Below, one piece after another: positions 7,066-11,013 of a stretch of 11,013 bases of DNA. The notes below the pieces were generated by a model, which had not been told where the DNA came from, did no database searches, and worked only from the letters and a program-made list of their open reading frames with translations. This DNA is from Clostridiales bacterium (GTDB lineage: Bacteria > Bacillota > Clostridia > Lachnospirales > Lachnospiraceae), in assembly GCA_019420405.1 (NCBI GenBank), contig JAHZHF010000082.1:1-11013 (forward strand). Direction: 5' to 3'. The translations under genes and the position numbers were made by a program. Within the stretch, counting starts at the first letter, position 1. Each line of letters opens with the position of its first letter.

Positions 7066-8004
7066 CTACTGCTCGTCCAGCACAAGTTTTGCAGCGCCGC
7101 AGATTCCCGCATCATTTCCGAGTTTTGCAAGCACGAATTTCACATTTTTGTCAGCAAAGAAAGCTCGCTCCATATACGGCTCTCTTATGTAGGGGATCAG
7201 TACCTCTCCCGCCTTGGAAACTCCGCCTCCGATAACGAACACAGCCGGGTCTGCCACCGCCGCCAGATTGGCAAGGCCATATCCCAGATATCTTCCGAAC
7301 ACAACGGCAATCTCCCTTGCCACCTCGTCTCCCGCTTTCACAGCATCAAATACATCTTTGGCGGTCACATCCTCCTTATTGAGGATCGTAGGCCTCATCT
7401 CCTGAGCCAGCTTCTGTTTCGCCAGACGCACGATTCCGGTTGCGGAAGCGTACTGCTCCAGACATCCCCTGTTTCCGCAGCCGCACCGGTCTGTCTCCTC
7501 ATAGTTCACGCAGAGATGGCCGATCTCTCCACCGGCGCCATTCTGCCCCACCAGAATCTTTCCGTCAATGATCACGCCGCCTCCGACTCCTGTTCCCAGC
7601 GTCACCATAATCATGTTTTTCTCGCCGGCTCCGCCGCCTTTCCACATCTCTCCGAGAGCAGCTACGTTCGCATCATTTCCGATCGCGGCTTTTACCCCGG
7701 TCATATTCTCCAGCTCTTTTCTAACCTCTTTATAGCCCCAGCCCAGGTTTGCTGTTCCGTTTACCACACCGTCCGCCGTCACCGGAGCCGGAACTCCGAC
7801 GCCGATACCGCGGATCTCAGTCCTGTTAAGCTGATGCTCTTCGATCTTTTTTCCAATTGAAGATGCGATATTCGGCAGGATATTCTTTCCCTCCTCCGAA
7901 GTATCGGTCACGATCTCCCATTTGTCCACAATCGTGCCATCCTCCTGAAACAATCCCATCTTCACCGTTGTTCCTCCGATGTCCACACCAAAACAATAGT
8001 TCAT
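7066..8004 (-). CDS. glcK: ROK-family glucokinase
   Basis: Cytoplasmic ATP-dependent glucokinase (glucose to glucose-6-phosphate), the usual route for non-PTS or intracellularly released glucose. At 312 residues it has the normal length. The N-terminal phosphate-binding motif is DIGGTTVKMG (8-17). The catalytic Asp is D111 in IGNDANVAALGE. The ROK zinc site is complete: H163 (in GGEIGH) with C174, C176 and C181 (CGCGNRGC). A second glycine-rich motif, FVIGGGVSKAG, lies near the C-terminus. The ATG at 8004 follows GGAGG (8018-8014). This Shine-Dalgarno overlaps the hprK stop codon region, and the genes are 14 bases apart, which suggests translational coupling. Some ROK proteins act on other sugars or are repressors; there is no helix-turn-helix here, and the motifs fit glucokinase best. 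Confidence 0.94.
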   Translation of the reverse strand: MNYCFGVDIGGTTVKMGLFQEDGTIVDKWEIVTDTSEEGKNILPNIASSIGKKIEEHQLNRTEIRGIGVGVPAPVTADGVVNGTANLGWGYKEVRKELENMTGVKAAIGNDANVAALGEMWKGGGAGEKNMIMVTLGTGVGGGVIIDGKILVGQNGAGGEIGHLCVNYEETDRCGCGNRGCLEQYASATGIVRLAKQKLAQEMRPTILNKEDVTAKDVFDAVKAGDEVAREIAVVFGRYLGYGLANLAAVADPAVFVIGGGVSKAGEVLIPYIREPYMERAFFADKNVKFVLAKLGNDAGICGAAKLVLDEQ

Positions 8005-8018
8005 AGCTTTTCTCCTCC

Positions 8019-8951
8019 TTATCGTCTTTTCTTCGCCAGATTCTCCTGCACCCTCTTATAGAGTTCCTGAGCCGCATTATACCCCATCTGTTTCTGTCTG
8101 TGGTTAACAGCCGCTGACTCTACGATGATCGCCAGATTTCTTCCCGGACGGATCGGGATGCTGTGGCATACAACCTTGTTTCCAAGGAACTCTGTATACT
8201 CTTCTTCCAGCCCGAGACGGTCATACTCTTTCTCCCTGCTCCAGTCCTCGAGAGTAATCACCAGGTCAATATTCTGCGTCTCTCTTACACTCTGCACACC
8301 GAACATAGACTTCACATCCACAATCCCGATTCCCCGAAGTTCAATAAAATGTTTCGTGATATCCGGCGCAGACCCGACAAGCGTCTCATCGCTCACCTTG
8401 CGGATCTCCACAACGTCGTCCGTCACAAGACGGTGTCCGCGCTTAATCAGCTCCAGAGCCGCTTCACTCTTTCCGATACCGCTCTCTCCCATAATCAGAA
8501 CTCCTACACCGTACACATCCACCAGAACGCCATGAATGGAGATACAGGGCGCCAATCGGACATTCATCCAGCGAATGATCTCAGCCGTAAAATCAGACGT
8601 CTGCTTTGCAGTTCTGTACACCGGAATTCCATTTGTCGTAGCAATATCCAGGAATTCTTTCTCCGGTTCAATATCCCTGCAAAACACAAAACAGGGAATC
8701 GGATTGTCCAGAAGTTTATTAAAGATTTCCATCCGTCTCTCGTGTGATAATGTCTGTACATATTTATATTCCACATTGCCTATAATCTGTACCCGGCTTG
8801 AATCAAAATGATCAAAAAATCCTGCAAGCTGAAGTGCCGGGCGGTTAATATCCGGTACATTAACCTCTTTCTCAATCGTATCTACCTCGGGGTTGAGGCA
8901 TTTCAGATCCATCTTTTCAACAATCTCGCTTAATCTTATCCCATGTCCCAT
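8019..8951 (-). CDS. hprK: HPr kinase/phosphorylase
   Basis: HprK phosphorylates HPr on Ser46 when glycolytic intermediates and ATP are high, and removes the phosphate when inorganic phosphate is high. P-Ser-HPr with CcpA drives carbon catabolite repression in Firmicutes. The 310-residue protein has an N-terminal domain (about 1-125) and a C-terminal kinase domain. In the latter are H140 (SIHGVLVDVYGVG), the Walker A loop GESGIGKS (155-162), D178 and D179 (RLVTDDVVEI), and the family signature ELRGIGIVDVKSMFG (204-218). The numbering agrees with the well-studied Lactobacillus casei enzyme. The start at 8951 lies 7 bases after AAGGAG (8964-8959). It sits between uvrC (105-base gap) and glcK (14-base gap). 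No clear separate promoter is visible in the gap, so read-through from uvrC is likely. Confidence 0.97.
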   Translation of the reverse strand: MGHGIRLSEIVEKMDLKCLNPEVDTIEKEVNVPDINRPALQLAGFFDHFDSSRVQIIGNVEYKYVQTLSHERRMEIFNKLLDNPIPCFVFCRDIEPEKEFLDIATTNGIPVYRTAKQTSDFTAEIIRWMNVRLAPCISIHGVLVDVYGVGVLIMGESGIGKSEAALELIKRGHRLVTDDVVEIRKVSDETLVGSAPDITKHFIELRGIGIVDVKSMFGVQSVRETQNIDLVITLEDWSREKEYDRLGLEEEYTEFLGNKVVCHSIPIRPGRNLAIIVESAAVNHRQKQMGYNAAQELYKRVQENLAKKRR

Positions 8952-9005
8952 AGATTTTCTCCTTCTCGCTGTTTGTCACATACCGTAATTTTATGCGTGT
9001 GAACT

Positions 9006-9034
9006 GCCGTCCGGCTTCTTATTCTTCCGGCGGC
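9006..9034 (-). other. GC-rich hairpin between uvrC and hprK
   Basis: GCCG (9006-9009) and CCGG (9011-9014) pair with CCGG (9027-9030) and CGGC (9031-9034), giving eight GC pairs with one bulged base and a 12-base loop. No T run follows on either strand, so it is not a standard terminator. It may mark an RNA-processing or pause site between the two genes. Confidence 0.4.
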
Positions 9035-9056
9035 CTCTGTCCATATCATCATATCA

Positions 9057-10907
9057 CTAATGAAAAAATTTGTACACTGATTCTGCTGCCTTTTCGTTCA
9101 TAGCAGGTATTTTTGCAAGGTCCTCAACGGTCGCGTTCCGTATATCATCCAGACTCGCATACTGGCGCATGAGCGCTTTTCTCCTGGCCGGTCCGATTCC
9201 TTCGATATCATCCAGTATGGAGTGCACCTGCCCCTTTCCTCTGAGCTGCCTGTGATACTCAATGGCAAACCTGTGCGCCTCATCCTGGATTCTTGTGATC
9301 AGGTGAAATGCCTCCGAAGTCCGGTCAATCGGTATCTCTTCATTCTGATAATAGAGCCCTCTTGTCCGGTGATGGTCGTCCTTTACCATGCCGCACACAG
9401 GAATGTTAAGATGCAGCTCTTCCAGCACCTCCAGCGCAACGTTTACCTGGCCTTTTCCTCCATCCATCAGGATCAGATCCGGAAAGCTGGTGAATTTCCC
9501 GATCTGGGAATTTTCTTCCCGCTCCTTAAGCCCGTGGGTAAATCTCCTGGTGAGTACTTCGCGCATACTCCCGTAATCATCGGCACCTTTGATTCCCTTG
9601 ATTTTAAATTTCCGGTAATCATTTCTCTTCGGTCTGCCGCGTTCATAGACGACCATGGAGCCCACAGACTCAAACCCGTTCGTATTGGAAATATCGTATG
9701 CTTCCATCCGCACGATCTCTCCCACTCCCAGCAGAGCACTGATCTCCTTCACTGCTCCGATCGTCCGTCCTTCCTCTCTCTTTAAACGCTCTTTATCCTT
9801 ACTCAGAACAAGTCTTGCATTCTCTGCGGCCAGCTCAACCAGCTTCTCCTTTGTCCCCTTCTTCGGAATGCGTAATGTCACCTTCTGGCCTCTCTTGGCT
9901 GTCAGCCATGTCTCCAGAAGTTCATGTTCTTCCACTTCCGACTGAAGCATCAGCTCTCCCGGAATGTATGGTGTTCCCGCGTAGTACTGCTTGATAAAGC
10001 TGTCCAGAATTTCAGAAATCGTATCGTCTTTTGAAATTCTGAGATAAAAATGATCTCTTCCGATGAGCCGTCCTCCGCGGATAAAGAAGACCTGGACCAC
10101 TGCATCCTCTCCTTCCGATGCAGCCGCAAGCACATCCCGGTCCTCCCCGCTGGAATCGGTGATCTTCTGTTTCTGCGCCACTTTTTTCACGCTGCCGATC
10201 AGTTCCCGGTACTCGATGGCTCTCTCAAATTCCAGTGCCTCCGAGGCAGTCTGCATCTTCTCCTCCAGCTCTTTCAGAATCCCGTCATAATTCCCGTTCA
10301 GAAAACGTATCACCTCATCAATCCGCTTCCTGTACTCCTCCTGGGAAATATATCCCTGGCAGGGCGCGTCACACTGTTTAATATGGTAATTCAGACAGGG
10401 CCGTTCATTCCCAATATCTTTTGGCAGATTCCTCCTGCAGCTCCTCACATGGTACAGCTTGTGGATCAGCTCGATCGTATCCCGCACAGCCTGAGCGCTC
10501 GTATACGGCCCGAAATACCTCGCCTTATCCTTCACCATCCTTCTCGCCAAGATCACCCTGGGATAAGCCTCCCCTGTCGTCACTTTAATAAAAGGATACG
10601 CCTTATCATCCATGAGCATGGTGTTATATTTCGGCCTGTGCTCCTTGATCAGATTGCACTCCAGAACAAGAGCTTCCAGCTCCGAATCCGTCACAATGTA
10701 TTCAAAGCGCCGGATGTGCGTCACCATCTGCTCGATCTTAATCCCTTTATTCCTGCTGCTCTGGAAATACTGTCTGACGCGGTTCTTTAAGCTGATCGCT
10801 TTCCCAACATAGATGATGTGATCCTTCTCATCATGCATAATGTAGACCCCGGGCCGGCCGGGGAGTTTCTTTAATTCTTCCTGTATATCAAAATTATTCG
10901 TTTCCAT
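9057..10907 (-). CDS. uvrC: UvrABC excinuclease subunit C
   Basis: UvrC makes the two incisions around a bulky DNA lesion in nucleotide excision repair, after loading by UvrA and UvrB. From the ATG at 10907 it is 616 residues. The N-terminal GIY-YIG nuclease (3' incision) shows PGVYIM (19-24) and IYVGK (32-36). A UvrB-binding UVR motif follows at about 200-235 (LEEKMQTASEALEFERAIEYRE pattern). The C-terminal RNase H-like nuclease (5' incision) keeps its acidic residues and His: D405 (YDISNTNG), D482 (MDGGKGQ), D510/D511 (KDDHHRT) and H545 (DEAHRFAI). Tandem helix-hairpin-helix motifs end the protein (IEGIGPARRKALM and LAKIPAMNEKAAESV). A longer reading from a TTG at 10943 adds 12 residues but begins in the -35 box and is rejected. 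No Shine-Dalgarno precedes the ATG. Confidence 0.96.
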   Translation of the reverse strand: METNNFDIQEELKKLPGRPGVYIMHDEKDHIIYVGKAISLKNRVRQYFQSSRNKGIKIEQMVTHIRRFEYIVTDSELEALVLECNLIKEHRPKYNTMLMDDKAYPFIKVTTGEAYPRVILARRMVKDKARYFGPYTSAQAVRDTIELIHKLYHVRSCRRNLPKDIGNERPCLNYHIKQCDAPCQGYISQEEYRKRIDEVIRFLNGNYDGILKELEEKMQTASEALEFERAIEYRELIGSVKKVAQKQKITDSSGEDRDVLAAASEGEDAVVQVFFIRGGRLIGRDHFYLRISKDDTISEILDSFIKQYYAGTPYIPGELMLQSEVEEHELLETWLTAKRGQKVTLRIPKKGTKEKLVELAAENARLVLSKDKERLKREEGRTIGAVKEISALLGVGEIVRMEAYDISNTNGFESVGSMVVYERGRPKRNDYRKFKIKGIKGADDYGSMREVLTRRFTHGLKEREENSQIGKFTSFPDLILMDGGKGQVNVALEVLEELHLNIPVCGMVKDDHHRTRGLYYQNEEIPIDRTSEAFHLITRIQDEAHRFAIEYHRQLRGKGQVHSILDDIEGIGPARRKALMRQYASLDDIRNATVEDLAKIPAMNEKAAESVYKFFH

Positions 10908-10914
10908 AAAACAT

Positions 10915-10943
10915 ATTATACAGGGATGCGGATAGAAAATCAA
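10915..10943 (-). promoter_or_regulatory. Predicted sigmaA promoter of uvrC, abutting the start codon
   Basis: Read on the - strand: TTGATT (10943-10938), a 17-base spacer and TATAAT (10920-10915), a near-consensus promoter. The -10 ends only 7 bases before the A of the uvrC ATG (10907), so transcription should begin at or within a base or two of the start codon, leaving no room for a ribosome-binding site. Confidence 0.7.
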
Positions 10944-10949
10944 ACTGTT

Positions 10950-10969
10950 CAGCTATAAAGTTCACTAAC
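10950..10969 (-). repeat. 20-base repeat, copy 2, upstream of uvrC promoter
   Basis: An exact reverse-complement copy of the 20-base sequence at 36-55. It ends 6 bases before the predicted uvrC -35 box and has the same orientation relative to uvrC as copy 1 has to typA. The flanks share only loose similarity (for example CCC-GTTT-CG-A patterns on the outer side). Confidence 0.7.
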
Positions 10970-11013
10970 ACTTGCCGTCTGAAACGTTCGGAAACGGGCG
11001 TGGAGTTGACACA

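Noticed and set aside
10050..10790. Plus-strand open frame (246 codons) antisense to uvrC
   Set aside because: It lies wholly inside uvrC, lacks a ribosome-binding site and shows no recognisable domain.
10908..10943. TTG start extending UvrC by 12 residues
   Set aside because: The TTG is part of the predicted -35 box, the added residues do not look like a UvrC N-terminus, and no ribosome-binding site precedes it.
10977..10996. Possible CcpA (cre) site around TGAAACGTTCGG on the + strand
   Set aside because: The central CG is one base out of place relative to the cre consensus and the second half does not match.
1..11013. Search for a defence system, mobile element, CRISPR array, tRNA or rRNA
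   Set aside because: All open frames with coding character are ordinary chromosomal genes, and no direct-repeat arrays, transposase motifs or tRNA-like folds were seen.

Overview
The window looks like a stretch of chromosome from a Gram-positive Clostridia bacterium, most likely a Lachnospiraceae member. Reasons: strong GGAGG ribosome-binding sites, sigmaA-type promoters with TATAAT -10 boxes, a long-form ribosome hibernation factor, an HPr kinase/phosphorylase next to a ROK glucokinase, and a class A penicillin-binding protein with a basic cytoplasmic tail. By eye the G+C content is near 50%. The genus cannot be fixed from this sequence alone. There are no RNA genes, CRISPR arrays, insertion sequences or phage genes, and every gene is intact.

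Layout. Positions 1-2626 (+) hold typA (ribosome-associated GTPase) and, 29 bases on, a four-helix PsiE-family membrane protein with an additional C-terminal domain. Next is hpf (ribosome hibernation factor, +), with its own extended -10 promoter, a hairpin at the predicted 5' end of its mRNA and a strong intrinsic terminator at 3342-3384. A YigZ/IMPACT-family gene (-) converges on that terminator. The 211-base gap at 4007-4217 carries divergent promoters for yigZ (-) and a 904-residue bifunctional penicillin-binding protein (+). The latter ends in an acidic linker and seven Gly-rich octapeptide repeats. A bidirectional terminator at 6985-7028 separates it from a minus-strand cluster that is transcribed uvrC (DNA repair), hprK (carbon catabolite control), glcK (glucokinase).

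How the genes work together. TypA and HPF both act on the ribosome under stress or slow growth. HprK and GlcK both act at the top of sugar metabolism: HprK phosphorylates HPr in response to glycolytic state, and GlcK produces glucose-6-phosphate. Their genes are 14 bases apart, with the glcK Shine-Dalgarno overlapping the hprK stop codon. UvrC and the cell-wall synthase are ordinary housekeeping genes.

I did not find a large new system; this is mainly core genome. Most worth a second look: an exact 20-base sequence found just upstream of both the typA and uvrC promoters, in the same orientation relative to each gene, so that it forms an inverted pair flanking the region; a uvrC promoter placed so that its transcript should begin almost at the ATG (possible leaderless mRNA); the extra CorC/HlyC-like domain on the PsiE protein; the hairpin in the hpf leader; and the synonymously varied repeats in the penicillin-binding protein tail.
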